DNA of 64,000 bases, taken from the NCBI RefSeq assembly GCF_023078275.1, contig NC_062976.1, forward strand, positions 2,356,001-2,420,000, written 5' to 3'. Made by a program: the position numbers and the translations under genes. This DNA is from Leguminivora glycinivorella. Its lineage: Eukaryota > Arthropoda > Insecta > Lepidoptera > Tortricidae. Below the pieces are notes generated by a model. The model ran no database searches, was not told where the DNA came from, and saw only the letters and a list, made by a program, of their open reading frames with translations. Positions 9,801-20,304 of the stretch are shown here, piece after piece (positions within the stretch are counted from its first letter, which is position 1; each line of letters opens with the position of its first letter).

Positions 9801-11010
9801 TTTTTTTTTTTTTTTTTTTTTAATTTATTTATAACAAGAAACTTACAACTATTTTACATGAAACAATTCCGCCAAACTGAGGACAGTTTGTTGGCGGATA
9901 TAGCGCTCGTATATCGTATATTTCTTATTCTACGCACTTAACTAAATAACTTACATACTACCTAACTATAAGCGAACATTGCTGCGCACCCACTACACCG
10001 CCGCGGCTCGGCCCGTTCTTTACGTGTGCGAGTTTGCACTCTAATCACATCGCGTCCCGGTACGCGGTATCGTAGTTACGCAGCCATTTATTTCTATATA
10101 GGTATATCGTTTACTACTTACTGAATTTATTTTCTATGAGGATAACTTAATTTGTTCTAAGATTTACTTACTAATTGTTACAAATATTACTATCATATAA
10201 CTCTAATAGTTTATCATGCAGTTTTTTTTTTAAAGATTGCTTACTATTACATTCCTCTACGGTGGGGTCTAACTGGTTATGTATTTTGGGAATGATATAC
10301 TTACGCGTTCTTTGGCCGTAGTAATTGTTGGCATTATGCTCCAGGTATGTTTTTGCGTTGTTATTCTAAGTTTACGTAACGGTAGTCTACGCGTTTTGAA
10401 ATTGTCCTGTCCGTAATCATCCATACAGAGTATATAACTAACCTTCTCATGCACTGGCAATATTTTTAATTCTTTAAACAGTCGTCTATAATTTTTATTA
10501 CACTCGTTTTTAGTTTTTTTATTTATTAATACATTTTTTACTATTCTAATCTGGAGATTGCAAATTTTATCAAGATAACTTTTAAAAGTGCGTCCATAAG
10601 CAATTAATCCGTAGGTAATTACCGACTCGGCCAGCGAGTGATACAGGATGCGCATTAACTTTCTACTCACTACGTTTTTCAAACTTATCAATTTTGCCAG
10701 TACCGTTCTCAGTTTATTACACACTATTTCTATATGTATACCCCAATTAAATTTAGTATCTATAGTCAAGCCTAAATATTTATATCTATCCACTACTTGT
10801 ATACTACTACAATTACAGTATTTTTGGCTATTATGTAGACAGTCGTATGTATGCCCTATGATATTAACATTTTCGCACGGTTCCTGTAGATATGGCGATT
10901 TAATTATCATACATTTAGTTTTGTCTATATTAAGAATTATACCATTGTCGTGTGACCATTTAATAATATTTGTAAAATCCACCTGTATATTTTTAACCAT
11001 ATTTTGAATG
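9801..11010 (-). mobile_element. 5'-truncated LINE, minus strand
   Basis: The 3' end lies at the poly-T run on the plus strand (9804-9824) and the 5' break near 11010. It encodes only the C-terminal third of the reverse transcriptase protein. The same family is found at 20305-21379 (-), and its 3' tail alone at 16660-16785 (+). The families share the 3' UTR motif GCCAAC-AAACTG-GTT. Confidence 0.88.
10200..11000 (-). pseudogene. Non-LTR reverse transcriptase, C-terminal relic
   Basis: The minus-strand frame from 11000 begins just after where the catalytic FADD box would lie. It includes HDNGIILNIDKTKCMIIKSP, then DRYKYLGLTIDTKFNWGIHI and ESVITYGLIAYGRTF, the thumb region of CR1/Jockey-group reverse transcriptases. 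A frameshift near 10355-10365 breaks it. After this the protein continues in another frame as NNYYGQRTRKYIIPKIHNQL and LKKKLHDKLLE, which align with the intact end of the copy at 20585-21379. It has no endonuclease and no catalytic aspartates, so it is dead. Confidence 0.85.
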
Positions 11011-11324
11011 TCCCTATCGGCATACAGTCGCTAGATGTCAATTAACTATGCCTATACAAATAACCCGCATTTACTGATGTATGGAGTTACAAGTTATTCC
11101 TCTATGGTATATATGAAACACATTTTCCATGTTCGTGGTTCATTTAATATCAAGACAAAACTTAAAAGGACCATCTGTACTGAAAATAGTCGTACGATAC
11201 ACGTGTGACAAGGAACTTCGTAACTCGTGTCGATTCCTTCTCCCTTCAGTCCACTCGTTTCGAATTGCTTCTCTCTGCACTTGTATCGTTATGCACTATT
11301 TCTTTATTTCCCATGTATAGTTGA

Positions 11325-11480
11325 CTAGCGTTTCAGCGTCGCTCGCGTTAGAAAGAGACAAAAAGTAGCCTATGTCACTCTCCGTCCCTTCAAGTATCTC
11401 CACTAAAAAAATCACGACAATCCATCGCTCCGTATTGCCGTGAAAGACGGACAAACAAACAGACACACACTTTCCCGTTA
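11325..11480 (+). repeat. Interspersed repeat shared with 6520-6705
   Basis: Same order of motifs as the 6520 copy: CGCTCGCGTTAGAAAGAGAC, AAAAAGTAGCCTATGTCAC, ATCACGACAATCCATCGCTC, ACAGACACACACTTTCCCG. Confidence 0.65.
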
Positions 11481-11497
11481 CACTGGGCCAGATCTGT

Positions 11498-12008
11498 TTT
11501 TAGGGTTCCGTAGTCAACTAGGAACCCTTATAGTTTATGTCTGTCTGTCCGTCCGTCCGTCCGTCCGTCCGTCCGTCCGCCGGATAATCTGTAACCGTTA
11601 GCAGAAAGCTGAAATTTGGTACCAAACAAATCACGCCAACAAAGTGCAAAAATAAAAAATGGAAAAAAATGTTTTATTAGGGTACACATGTAAAGTGGGG
11701 GCTGATTTTTTTTTTTTCCAACCCCAACGTGTGATATATTGTTGGATTATTTAAAATATTAGTTTACTCAGATCGTTTTTTGATAAAATTGTATTTTGGA
11801 AATAATCGCTCCTAAAGGAAAAAAAAGTGCGTTAACTTTTGAACCATAAGTTTAAAAAAATATGAAAAAAATCACAAAAGTAGAACTTTATAAAGACTTT
11901 CTAGGAAAATTATTTTGAACTTGATAGGTTCAGTAGTTTTTGAGAAAAATACGGAAAACTACGGAACCCTACACTGAGCGTGGCCCGACACGCTCTTGGC
12001 CGGTTTTT
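11498..12008 (-). repeat. Interspersed repeat with GTCC microsatellite
   Basis: Runs from GGGTTCCGTAGTCAACTAGG through a (GTCC)n tract (about 11545-11580) to CTACGGAACCCTACACTGAG and CACGCTCTTGGCCGGTTTTT. A second copy in the same orientation is at 51594-52141. Short pieces of the family (AACCGGCCAAGTGCGAG ... GGGTTCCGTA) lie in the opposite sense at 27035, 47383 and 47924. Confidence 0.75.
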
Positions 12009-13067
12009 TTATTTTGTTTCCTACATTCTCGTGCCTTTATCGATGTTTATCACTAATGTCCTTAATTACTGAGATTGGGCACTGTGACAGTAATGTGGGT
12101 CGGACCCGGAAGAATTATGGTCCCACAAGATAGCGAGGGGAAGAAGGAGTCATGTGGATTGTTTATTTTTTATGGGATTGATTATTCAAAGATTTAATGA
12201 ACCAATGATTTGATGAGACCAGGGGGCCGGCATTTTTGAGTCTCACGCGTTCGAATTCAGAAAATTGTTACTGAAAATAATAAGCAAGTCACCGTTTAAC
12301 CGGTATTTTAGTGACAAAATCCCGTATGTGATATTCAAAAATCGCCCCCCAGTTACTACTCAGCATAGTGACTTTTGAGGTCATAGTAAACAACTTTCAT
12401 TATAGGGCCAAGGCTGCAAACGCGAAAAAAAATTGGCTGTTTCATAGATCGCGTTCGGCGACATATTTCGAGTTCTGTAGGCCTAGTCTCCTTCTAACTG
12501 TATTAATGACATAAGGATGTCTATCTCGTAAGTCTATCTCGCTGCGACATACTCTCGCGGCAATCATGTGCTAACCTTGCTGATGATGAGTCGACAACGA
12601 CATATATCACTCAAAACATTGTAGCCGAATGCGATGTATTAACGTGAGTGTACTTCCGTATACATATAAATATGTATCACGAAAATTTAAGGTCTGTATA
12701 GGTTGACCGTTCAAAAACAGTTCCTTGCATTTAAAAATTGAGATAAAATATTCGCTCTTGTATTGGAATTAAACAAAATGTCAGTTTAAATCGGACAGAT
12801 AAGACGTAAAATATTTAATCAAATTTCTCTTCTCAGAGAGAAATTCAGTATAAATCAAATTAAAATCATATTGCAAGGAATCATTTTAATGACTAACAAG
12901 TAAATACTTTTTACTTGTAATATAGGTATTTCGTTTAGAAATTATGTTTCAGTAAAAGACGCATTTGTCCACCAGCAGACGTAAATACCCAGGTTGACCT
13001 GATAAGAAATAATTTCAGTTACTAGAAAAGTATTAACTTCTCGATCGATGGAGAACATATTTAAGAC
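12009..13067. other. Gene-free stretch
   Basis: No gene or matched repeat recognised. Base composition is like that of the surrounding non-coding DNA. Confidence 0.45.
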
Positions 13068-13385
13068 CCACTTGCACCAACCACTTAACTCAGGGTTAGT
13101 GAGCTGGTTGCGGAGGAGTGCCGAAACGTGCCTGCGACCTCGTCCTATAGCCCTGAGGCGGCAATCGAGGGGTTTTAGTGGGTAAACCATGGGTCTTATT
13201 AGCCTATATGGGAGTCCCACATAACCATCCCAGGCCGGTCCCTGCACCTGGGATGATATGCGTAAAGCATTTCCCCTCGTTAAAAAAAAAAGGTTAGTGA
13301 GCTGTCATTTGTCAAATTCCATATAAAATGGTGAGTTAACCCTCCATTTTCGTTGCTGCGAACGGCCCTAAATAACGCATTTAAC
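13068..13385. repeat. MITE (CACTTGCACCA family) with insertion
   Basis: Starts ACCCACTTGCACCAACCACT and ends with TAAAATGGTGAGTTAACC and CCATTTTCGTTG. The uninterrupted sister at 49451-49570 shows inverted ends (CACTTGCACCA / TGGTGCAAGTG). Here a LINE tail split it at 13106-13291. Confidence 0.8.
13106..13291 (+). mobile_element. LINE 3' end inserted in MITE, 12-bp TSD
   Basis: A 186-bp insert ending in an A-run, with GGTTAGTGAGCT repeated on both sides (13094-13105 and 13292-13303). It is non-coding at this length and looks like a severely 5'-truncated LINE 3' UTR (AGTGGGTAAACCATGGGTCT in the middle). Confidence 0.88.
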
Positions 13386-13619
13386 CCACCAGACTCAAAT
13401 ACCCCGGTTGACCTTAATGAACTTAGCTCTTTACGAGTATTAACGATTATGTTTTGGCAAGTATTATGTTTAAATGTTATAATGTCTGAGACAGGCTTAA
13501 AGTTTAACCCCTAAGGGAGTGAAAATGAGCCCAAAGTTTCAACAACTTCGCCGATGGCGGCGAGTACTTCACAAGGCAATATTTGTGACGTGCCGCGGGT
13601 AAAGGTACCTCGACACTGC

Positions 13620-13755
13620 AAGTTACGGTAAGTTTCCGAAAATGGAAAGTTTCTTGAAAATTTCATGAAAGATTCAAGAAATATAGGAAAAAATGTATGA
13701 AATGAAAAGTTTCAATGTCCATATAAAAAGAAGGATTTCCGACGTTGAAAGCTTC
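13620..13755. repeat. Repeat rich in GGAAAGTTTC
   Basis: Repeated and inverted GGAAAGTTTC / GAAACTTTCC words. A related block sits at 14645-14805, also with inverted ends, so this is probably a small foldback family. Confidence 0.5.
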
Positions 13756-13814
13756 GCAAATCGATCTCTATGAATGAATATCTCTATGAATATTGATCTA
13801 ATAATTACTCATCG

Positions 13815-13945
13815 GTTAGCTCGATGACATCCGGAAAATAGCTGGATGAGACTAACCCATGACCGAGAGAAGTGGCGTACTAGAAGAGAGACCTATGCTC
13901 AGCAGTGGGCGACAAAGGGCTGATATGATGATGATGATAGAACGT
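13815..13945 (+). mobile_element. RTE-like 3' end fragment
   Basis: Translates to DDIRKIAG and DREKWRTRRETYAQQWATKG followed by a stop and a TGATGATGATGAT tail. This is the last ~40 residues of an RTE-type reverse transcriptase. Sister ends lie at 25790-25956 (+) and 19435-19525 (-). Confidence 0.85.
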
Positions 13946-13956
13946 TACTCATGAAA

Positions 13957-14148
13957 TAAAACTATGGAAACGGATTATATCGCGTATAATGAATTTACAT
14001 TTCATCCCGACGTTTCGAGCACCTGAGCGTGACACGTTTACAGCGTTCGTAGTCAACGGGTGACTGAGGAAAAGTTACAATGTACAAAACGTCGGGATGA
14101 ATTGTAAGTTCATTATACGCGATATAATCCGTTTCCATAGTTTTATTT
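13957..14148. repeat. Foldback MITE, ~192 bp
   Basis: The left arm AACTATGGAAACGGATTATA and CATCCCGACGTTTCG have their reverse complements on the right (AAACGTCGGGATGAA, TATAATCCGTTTCCATAGTT). It is non-coding. Confidence 0.88.
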
Positions 14149-14399
14149 TACTAATAAAAGTACTCAATGGGGGTGCTATGCGATGTAAGTGCCAATGGCC
14201 AAAAGGTACTTTTTACTGTTGACGACACGTTTCACTGTTTGCATACAAAGGAAATGATCAAACTTACGTCGTCTGAAATGTTACATGAAAACATTTTTTT
14301 TTTTTTATTATTTATTACAATAAAATTGTACATAAAACTTACAGACTACAGCCCAACACGTAATATGTACATACATTATAATGTACATAAATATAAGGT

Positions 14400-14612
14400 G
14401 AATTTCACCACCCCCTTTCTTCCCGTGGGTGTCGTAGAAGGCGACTATGGGATATGGGTTAAATTGTGGTGTAGGCGAGAGGCTGGCAACCTTTCACTGC
14501 AATGCCACAGTTTCGGTTTCTTTTAACCCCTTATTTGCCAAGGGTGGCCCTGAAGCTTTAGTGGTTTCATGTGCTCTGCCTACCCCTTTATGGGATACAG
14601 GCGTGACTGTAT
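14400..14612 (+). repeat. Interspersed repeat (CCCGTGGGTGTCGTAGAAG family), plus
   Basis: Plus-sense copy of the block at 8750-8960: TCTTCCCGTGGGTGTCGTAG, GGCGACTATGGGATATGGGT, GAGAGGCTGGCAACC and GGGATACAGGCGTGACTGTA. Confidence 0.75.
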
Positions 14613-14644
14613 GTTGTTGATGTAATGTACATACATTAAGTGAT

Positions 14645-14805
14645 GTGCAAGTTGCGGAAACTTTCCAAAAAATCTTAATTTTTTTGGAATTTAAATTTAT
14701 GAAATGAAAGTTTCCATCCATACAATTGTCCATACAAAGAATGGAAAGTTTCCGAAGTTTTCCTATGTGAAAATTTTATAAATTTGGAAACTTTCCGTCG
14801 GCACA
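14645..14805. repeat. GGAAAGTTTC foldback repeat, second copy
   Basis: GGAAACTTTCC words at both ends in opposite sense, with CCATACAA repeats inside. It resembles 13620-13755. Confidence 0.5.
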
Positions 14806-15339
14806 TCAGTACATACATATATATGAACATACATTTATACAATATAACAAATGGCCCCTAACTCGGTTCCGTTCCGTTCGCCTAATGACACGTAATTTAC
14901 CTATAAAGTTACTCTACATATTGAAAGTAGGACACAGTAATGCCAGCTGTATAAGCGATCTTATCTAAATCGAACTGCCTTTACGCATATGTGGCCAAAA
15001 GTTATATTTTACAAAGTTACATCTTATTAAAAGGTGCCCGCGCCAATACATACAGGATGGCCCAAAAATACGTTGACAAACGTTGGTATAGGTAATTAAT
15101 TTTTCCCCTCACTAGCTCGGAAACACGTGTTTTGTCCTTTAATACCAGCGGGTAAAAGCGCATTTTATCCACTAGTGGGAAAGTAATTTGACCTTGAATA
15201 AAGTCATATTAACTGCTTTAAAATTGATAAAAGTAGGTGAATCTAGTAATAACGATGATTTACCACCTGTGGAACTACTGGAAGCAGTGATAAACGCATT
15301 TTTTGCGTTCTGGTTTCCTCGCTATAGTGGGGGGAAAAG

Positions 15340-15530
15340 TTTTGGTGCCAATACGCAAGCGCGATAGAGCAAATGTATTTCTCGTGTGTTAAAAAACTCG
15401 CAAGTTCAGGATTCTATTCACGAACCACTCGCTTCACTCGTGGTTCAACTATAGATTCCTTTCATTTGCTCATTTTTCAATTCCACACTCGGCGTTAAAA
15501 TACAACTTTGCCCCCTTGTATAAAAAATAA
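15340..15530. repeat. Repeat shared with 49860-50035
   Basis: The piece ACAACTTTGCCCCCTTGTA, preceded by CTCG-rich sequence, also occurs at 50000-50025. The first bases (CCAATACGCAAGCGCGATAG) are a scrap of the GTAGCC foldback MITE. Confidence 0.5.
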
Positions 15531-15599
15531 CTATTCTTTCCTTACACGAATGATTGTCTTACAAATTAAAACGTGAAGCCTTAATAATTTTTGATTAAT

Positions 15600-15800
15600 A
15601 CTAATGTAATATTAGCTAAAAATTGGTGAGCATTATACTTTTCGTTCGTCGCGACATCTATTGACAAGTAGCAGTACTGATAATTTACGCTAGTTGACGC
15701 GTGATTGACGCGTGAATGTCGCTAGATGTCACCTAACTATGCCTATACAAATAACCCGCATTGACTAATGTATGAAGTTACAACTCTTCCCTACTTATTC
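15600..15800. repeat. MITE-like block related to 9446-11106 ends
   Basis: TCGCGACATCTATTGACAAG, GTCGCTAGATGTCA, CTATGCCTATACAAATAACC and TGACTAATGTATGAAGTTAC match both arms of the composite element, here without the LINE. Confidence 0.65.
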
Positions 15801-16395
15801 CTCTATTCTGTGTAGGCACCTTAATACAAAACCCCTCCCGTGTGTAGCCAGCCTAACGAATAAGCATAAATTACACAATACACGTATTAGTCGCCCTGTC
15901 ATTTGTGCCATTACCCAGTGATGGACCGCGCTCATACCGGTAACCGGTAATGGGACGGTCCATATTAGGATACCCGGTATTTGACTACTTGATTTAGAGG
16001 ATGGGGGAATTATACACGAAAAACATCAGATACAATTGAGGTTCATTGGTATTTTTGGCTAGTCTGTGATCAAGAGTAAGCCCATTTATAATTAAAAAAA
16101 AATACATTTTATTCTTACACTTTTTGGACTACGAAAAAGATTAAATATAGGTACTGACTGTATCTCACTATTTTAAAAGTTAGCTACTGAATAAATTATT
16201 GGACCGGGTCACTCACTTATAAGAAGGCGCTAGCAATGCGCGCCCTCATCGAAAATGCTCCTCGGGTAGCAACGCATGTCGAGCAATTTTCAATTTTTAT
16301 GCGTGAGTGATATATTTCATTTTGTATATCTCACAGTTTTCTTTTTAAGTTAATTACTTATTACACCAACTGTACTTACTTAGCTATTTCTGCTG

Positions 16396-16525
16396 ACTGT
16401 ACAACGAACTAAATAGTCAATTATAGTGTGGACGCGTAACACTGGCTCCTCGCGTAATTTGTCTCCGTAATTACAGTCCAGTGATGGACCGCTGAAGCTA
16501 ATGGCTTACAAATTGTTTACTGAAA
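16396..16525. repeat. ~128-bp direct repeat, copy 1
   Basis: Begins ACGAACTAAATAGT and runs through CTCGCGTAATTTGTCTCCGT and GTGATGGACCGCTGAAGC to ACTGAAATATATCAT. Copy 2 at 16976-17103 has only a few differences. LINE and SINE pieces lie between the copies. Confidence 0.85.
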
Positions 16526-16659
16526 TATATCATGCGCTATCATGGCATGTTGCCACGGTTAAGGGAGTCAGGGGTCCGCTTTCGAAACTAATACCAATAT
16601 TTAGCGTTGAAACTTGTTTGTAAAAAAGTGAATGCCATCAAGACCTTCCAATCCAGAGT

Positions 16660-16785
16660 GTAAACTAACTGTAGTTAGAACTGAGCGCAGCGCCAACAAA
16701 CTGGTTATTCCCGTTTGGCGCATTAATTGTACAGCATAAGTGTAATTGTTTATTATGAATAAATAAATAATAATAATAATAAACT
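16660..16785 (+). mobile_element. LINE 3' tail (20305-21379 family)
   Basis: AGTTAGAACTGAGCGCAGCG, CCAACAAACTGGTTATTCCC and the (AAT)n tail are the reverse complement of the 3' UTR at 20315-20420. Confidence 0.85.
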
Positions 16786-16859
16786 AAACACTATCGGGAT
16801 TAGTTCGATTTCCTCACGATGTTTTCCTTCATCGAAAAGTGAGTAGCAAATTATCAAAT

Positions 16860-16990
16860 GATTTTATACCTCTACATAAGTTCCTAAAAACTCATAGCTA
16901 CGATACGGGACTCGAACCTATTACCTCTGTATAGTAAGTCGCACAGTCTTACCGCTTGGACATCAGCGCTTCAACACGAACTAAATAGTT
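16860..16990 (-). mobile_element. tRNA-derived SINE head, minus
   Basis: On the minus strand: an A-box-like GATGTCCAAGCGGTAAG and a B-box GGTTCGAGTCCCG. No complete cloverleaf can be closed, so it is not called a tRNA gene. Confidence 0.55.
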
Positions 16991-17103
16991 AATTACAGTG
17001 TGGACGCATAACACTGGGTCCTCGCGTAATTTGTCTCCGTAATTACAGCCCAGTGATGGACCGCTGAAGCTAATGGCTTACAAATTGTTCACTGAAATAA
17101 ATC
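16976..17103. repeat. ~128-bp direct repeat, copy 2
   Basis: Second copy of 16396-16525, 580 bp downstream in the same orientation. Confidence 0.85.
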
Positions 17104-17299
17104 ATATGGATGAAGAAAAAATTATATTGTAGCTTACACTATGTTACCCTTATACGTCCTATAGTGATAGTATACTAGTATATACGTGGAAAATAGGTTA
17201 GGTTAGTAGTAATAGGTTACTAAACCTTCCAAAAACGCCACAAACGAAGTTGATGAAGAGCATTTTTGAAATACGAGTGAAAGAAATCGAAGCTTATTT

Positions 17300-17600
17300 T
17301 TTAACCAAAATTATTGAAGAATTGATTGCAACTTGCAAGGTTCTCAAGGCACGAAAGTTAAACAAACTTTGCCACCGAGTGAAACACAAAATTTTTCATG
17401 ACACCAACACGAACAAAAATACTGACTATAAAAGATGAAAATAAATGAAATCCATCAATTTATTCAATATTTATGATTCAAAATCATCATTTATAGGTAA
17501 AACAGCCATCTTAAGACATCAAGTTAAAATTTGTATGAAATCACTTTGCACCCTTGTGGATAAAATGCAAATTTACTATCAGTTTCCGAATAGCAAAGAG
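17300..17600. repeat. Repeat shared inverted with 49690-49925
   Basis: AAGGCACGAAAGTTAAACAA, CTTTGCCACCGAGTGAAACA, AATATTTATGATTCAAAATC and TTATAGGTAAA recur as reverse complements at 49700-49920. The short open frame here is not conserved between the copies. Confidence 0.65.
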
Positions 17601-18111
17601 AGCTTTTACCAGTTGGTGTGGTAAAAAATCCTCAAACAACTTTGAACTTCTCTCAAATAAACTTTTACACTAATTAGAAAGCCTGTTCCTGCATCAAATT
17701 TCAAATTCAATCCAATTTTTCATTTACGTGGGCCAATTTAGGTCAAATTACATTTCCACGTACGACCTTCGTTGGACGGATCGAACTCCAAGCTAATGCC
17801 GCCGCTCGTTAATAACCCTGCCAGGACCGCGTTTCTTGTAGACTCACAACCCCCCTTGTTAGACCCGCGACTATCGATATTACAATTTTTTCGATTGTCG
17901 ATACTTTTTTCGGCTAAGTATCTCTCACCTCTGCAATATTAGGTATCTACTTAGGCTTATCTTACTTTACGCGATTAAGTCCCGTTTAGTTCTAAAATTG
18001 TTAATCGAGTATCCTTTATTTTTGAGAAATTCGCACCTTAAAATGGTATCTAGACAGATTTTTGTAATTTTTTTTTAGCTGCAGGAAAATCGCCTCCAAT
18101 GGTAATGCCCA
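17601..18111. other. Gene-free stretch
   Basis: No gene or matched repeat recognised. Contains a small inverted ATCGATA/TATCGA cluster near 17870-17905. Confidence 0.4.
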
Positions 18112-18507
18112 GGGCCCGTAACTTTCATGCCGATGACATCAATTTGACGTCAATGATTCAAATATTCGGTTATCTTGTAATAATTAATCATTATTCATTA
18201 ATCAATTTAATCATGTACAAATGACTTCTGATACGTCAAACGAAACAACAATTTGTTTTGTTTTAATAATTTATTGAAATATGGTAACAAAACTATTTAA
18301 TAAAATGTATATATAAAAATAAAAAAATAATTTAATTTACTTTTCACGTATCAAGTAAGTATTAATTATTTCACGTATGAATAGATTAGTTTTGAAGTCA
18401 TGATTAAAATGATTGATGAATAATGATTAATTATTAAAAAACTCTTGAATCATTCTATGTGCAAGGTGACGTCAAATTTATGTCATCGGCATGAAAGTTA
18501 CGGGCCC
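18112..18507. repeat. Foldback MITE, ~396 bp
   Basis: The ends are perfect inverted repeats: GGGCCCGTAACTTTCATGCC on the left and GGCATGAAAGTTACGGGCCC on the right. The inner arms also pair (ATGACATCAATTTGACGTCA with TGACGTCAAATTTATGTCAT, TAATTAATCATTATTCAT with ATGAATAATGATTAATTA). It is non-coding. Confidence 0.92.
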
Positions 18508-18514
18508 GTCGGAA

Positions 18515-18690
18515 ACAGATGCCTCAATCTCACTGTCCAAGACCCTATAGGTCAGCGGTGGCGTCGGTAGGTCTAAGAAGCGCTAAGTAGCTGGACGTTG
18601 ACAGCGGACATGCAAAAGAACAATCTCACACCTGAGACCGAGCGAAGTGGAAAAGACTGAGCAGGAAAGCGGACCTTGAAGATTTTTTTA
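18515..18690 (+). mobile_element. RTE-like 3' end fragment, degraded
   Basis: Same gene end as in the spacer of the foldback element at 34714-35137 (AAGCGCTGG-TGGACGT, CGGACAT-CAAAA-AACAATCTCAC, AGTGGA-AAGACTGAG-AGGAAAGCGGACC). Its frames are broken by stops. It is cut by the MITE at 18703. Confidence 0.75.
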
Positions 18691-18702
18691 GCAATACTGG
18701 CC

Positions 18703-18842
18703 CCATAGCCGAATGGCATTTCTACGACGCGGAACGAAAACAAAACGCTTCGAAAGGTAGTCTGGCTCTGTCGCGCCAATACGCAAGAGCGATAGAGATA
18801 GATATCTACGAGCGTTTCGTGAGCGTTTGTGCATTCGGCTAC
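18703..18842. repeat. Foldback MITE copy c
   Basis: CATAGCCGAATGGCATTTCT at the left, GTGCATTCGGCTACG at the right, with the CTGGCTCTGTCGCGCCAATA core. Confidence 0.85.
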
Positions 18843-18879
18843 GCAAGTACGCACGCTGGAATAGGCTAGTTTCCTATAC

Positions 18880-19110
18880 TTAAAATAAAATAAATTATGC
18901 AGTGCACTAAATAAAGCATCAAATAATTAGAAGAAAAATATGGACAGTAGTTATTTTTAAACATAATTTCTATTTAATAAGTCAAATAGAAAGATATAAA
19001 GTAAATGAATTGACCGTGACGTCACTCCTCATTATTTCATATTAATTCCATGTTAGAAAATCTTTTTCACAGTTCTTAAAAAGAAGCTGATTTGACTAGT
19101 AGGAAACTTT
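18880..19110. repeat. Repeat shared with 33061-33625 and 41820-41945
   Basis: ATGGACAGTAGTTATTTTTA, AATTGACCGTGACGTCACTC and AAAAAGAAGCTGATTTGACTA occur in the same order downstream of the maltase-like gene. Confidence 0.7.
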
Positions 19111-19345
19111 TTTTTTTTTTGTATGGATAGGTAGACGTTTGACCACGATCACACCTGATGGTAAGTGATGATGCGGTCTACGGTGGAGCACGCTTACCTA
19201 TGAGATACCTATTTACTCTTGCTTTAAAGAGACCTGGATTGTACTCGTGCGGAAACACAGACTCAGGCAGGGCATAAACTAGCCTATTATCGATATTGGG
19301 TGGGCAACCCTAGTCCGGGCTATTACCCTCCGGTCAGAAACAATC
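19111..19345 (-). mobile_element. CR1-like LINE 3' UTR piece
   Basis: A poly-T start, then CACACCTGATGGTAAGTGAT, GATGCGGTCTACGGTGGAGC and ATTGGGTGGGCAACCC. This is a 3' UTR type shared in part with 40085-40180 and 34430-34500. Confidence 0.55.
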
Positions 19346-19434
19346 GGCGACCGACAGGAGCGCGATGACTGATGACTTTACTCGCGTTGTGTGTATTGAT
19401 GACTAACCTACAATTTTTTAAACATTCTGTATAT

Positions 19435-19525
19435 TCATCATCATCATTTCAGCCATTAATCGCCCACTGCTGAGCATAGGCCTCCCTTCGTGTGCGCCAC
19501 TCATCCCGGTCCTGGGCTAATCTCA
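19435..19525 (-). mobile_element. RTE-like 3' end fragment
   Basis: Minus strand: the GATGATGATG tail at 19436-19447, then the end of the RT gene (TCGCCCACTGCTGAGCATAG on plus), matching 13815-13945 in reverse. Confidence 0.8.
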
Positions 19526-19570
19526 TCCAGAAGTGTATATTATGTATATCTAAGTATCTAATTGTATACC

Positions 19571-19882
19571 TATCAAAGAGGATCGAGTATTATAGAGAGT
19601 TACTGTCGAAGTAAAATGTGTAATCACAGTGCATAGACTGCCATCTCTTGACACAGGCTTACAACTTTTGAACCTCAGTTTTGACAATTTGACCCATATT
19701 TTTAGCTTGATATGTGTTAAAATGTCAAATATTACTATTAGCGCCATCTATTTGAGCGTACCCCAAAGGTGTAATGCCATCTAGGCCACCGTACCTTTTT
19801 CTGTATGGTACCGAGCTACCGACTTACTGAGGTACGTTTTTTCTTAGAATTTATCTGTCTATACGGAGTTACATATGTCTTT
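19571..19882. repeat. Interspersed repeat shared with 45309-45603
   Basis: GATCGAGTATTATAGAGAGT, CAGTGCATAGACTGCCATCT, TTTGACAATTTG, ACGCCATCTAGGCC-like and TATACGGAGTTACATATGTC occur in the same order in the 45-kb copy. A deleted version is at 59612-59765. Confidence 0.8.
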
Positions 19883-19959
19883 GATACCTATTAAAACCAG
19901 AGTTAGTTAGTTCCGAGTCCCGGGCGAGGCAACGAGTTTTAGAAAATCTTTGAATGCAA

Positions 19960-20215
19960 TTTTGCTTTTTTTTTTAAATGTATAACTTAAAGTATAACTT
20001 AACCACAAAATTTAAATTAAAAAAAAAGCTTTTCATGAAACATTTCTAAGAACATTCCCGACTAACTCAGTTTTCAAACAAAAAAAAAACGAAATCTAAA
20101 TCGGTTCATCCGTTCAGGAGCTAAGATGCCACAGAGAAACATACATACAAACAGACGGACAGACACGTCAAATTTATAATACCCCGTCGTTTTTGCGTTG
20201 GGGGTTAAAAATGAG
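19960..20215 (-). repeat. Interspersed repeat ending GGGGGTTAAAAA
   Basis: CTAAATCGGTTCATCCGTTC, GAGCTA-GATGCCACAGA, ACAGACGGACAGACA and CCCCGTCGTTTTTGCG match 41945-42066. The reverse complement is at 36435-36675. Confidence 0.75.
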
Positions 20216-20304
20216 CCAGCTTAGGATTGAAGGTACTTTCCCTTAACGGCCCGACTTATTTTTCCACACTGTACTTAGAGATGAAAATAATATCTAACCG
20301 ACAT

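Larger units (their letters stand above)
9446..11106. mobile_element. TIR-bounded composite element with a LINE inside
   Basis: The left end (AACTCCATACATCAGTAAATGC, near 9463-9484) is the inverted match of the right end (GCATTTACTGATGTATGGAG, near 11067-11090). Next to the ends, CTAGCGAC on the left pairs with GTCGCTAGATG on the right. A related block stands alone at 15600-15800. The inside is largely taken up by a minus-strand LINE fragment (9801-11010). A piece of SINE-like sequence (GCAGGGTCACTACCGACTG) sits at about 9498-9516. Confidence 0.65.

Noticed and set aside
17250..17438. 62-codon open frame, lysine-rich
   Set aside because: Overlaps a repeat present inverted at 49690-49925, where the frame is not conserved.
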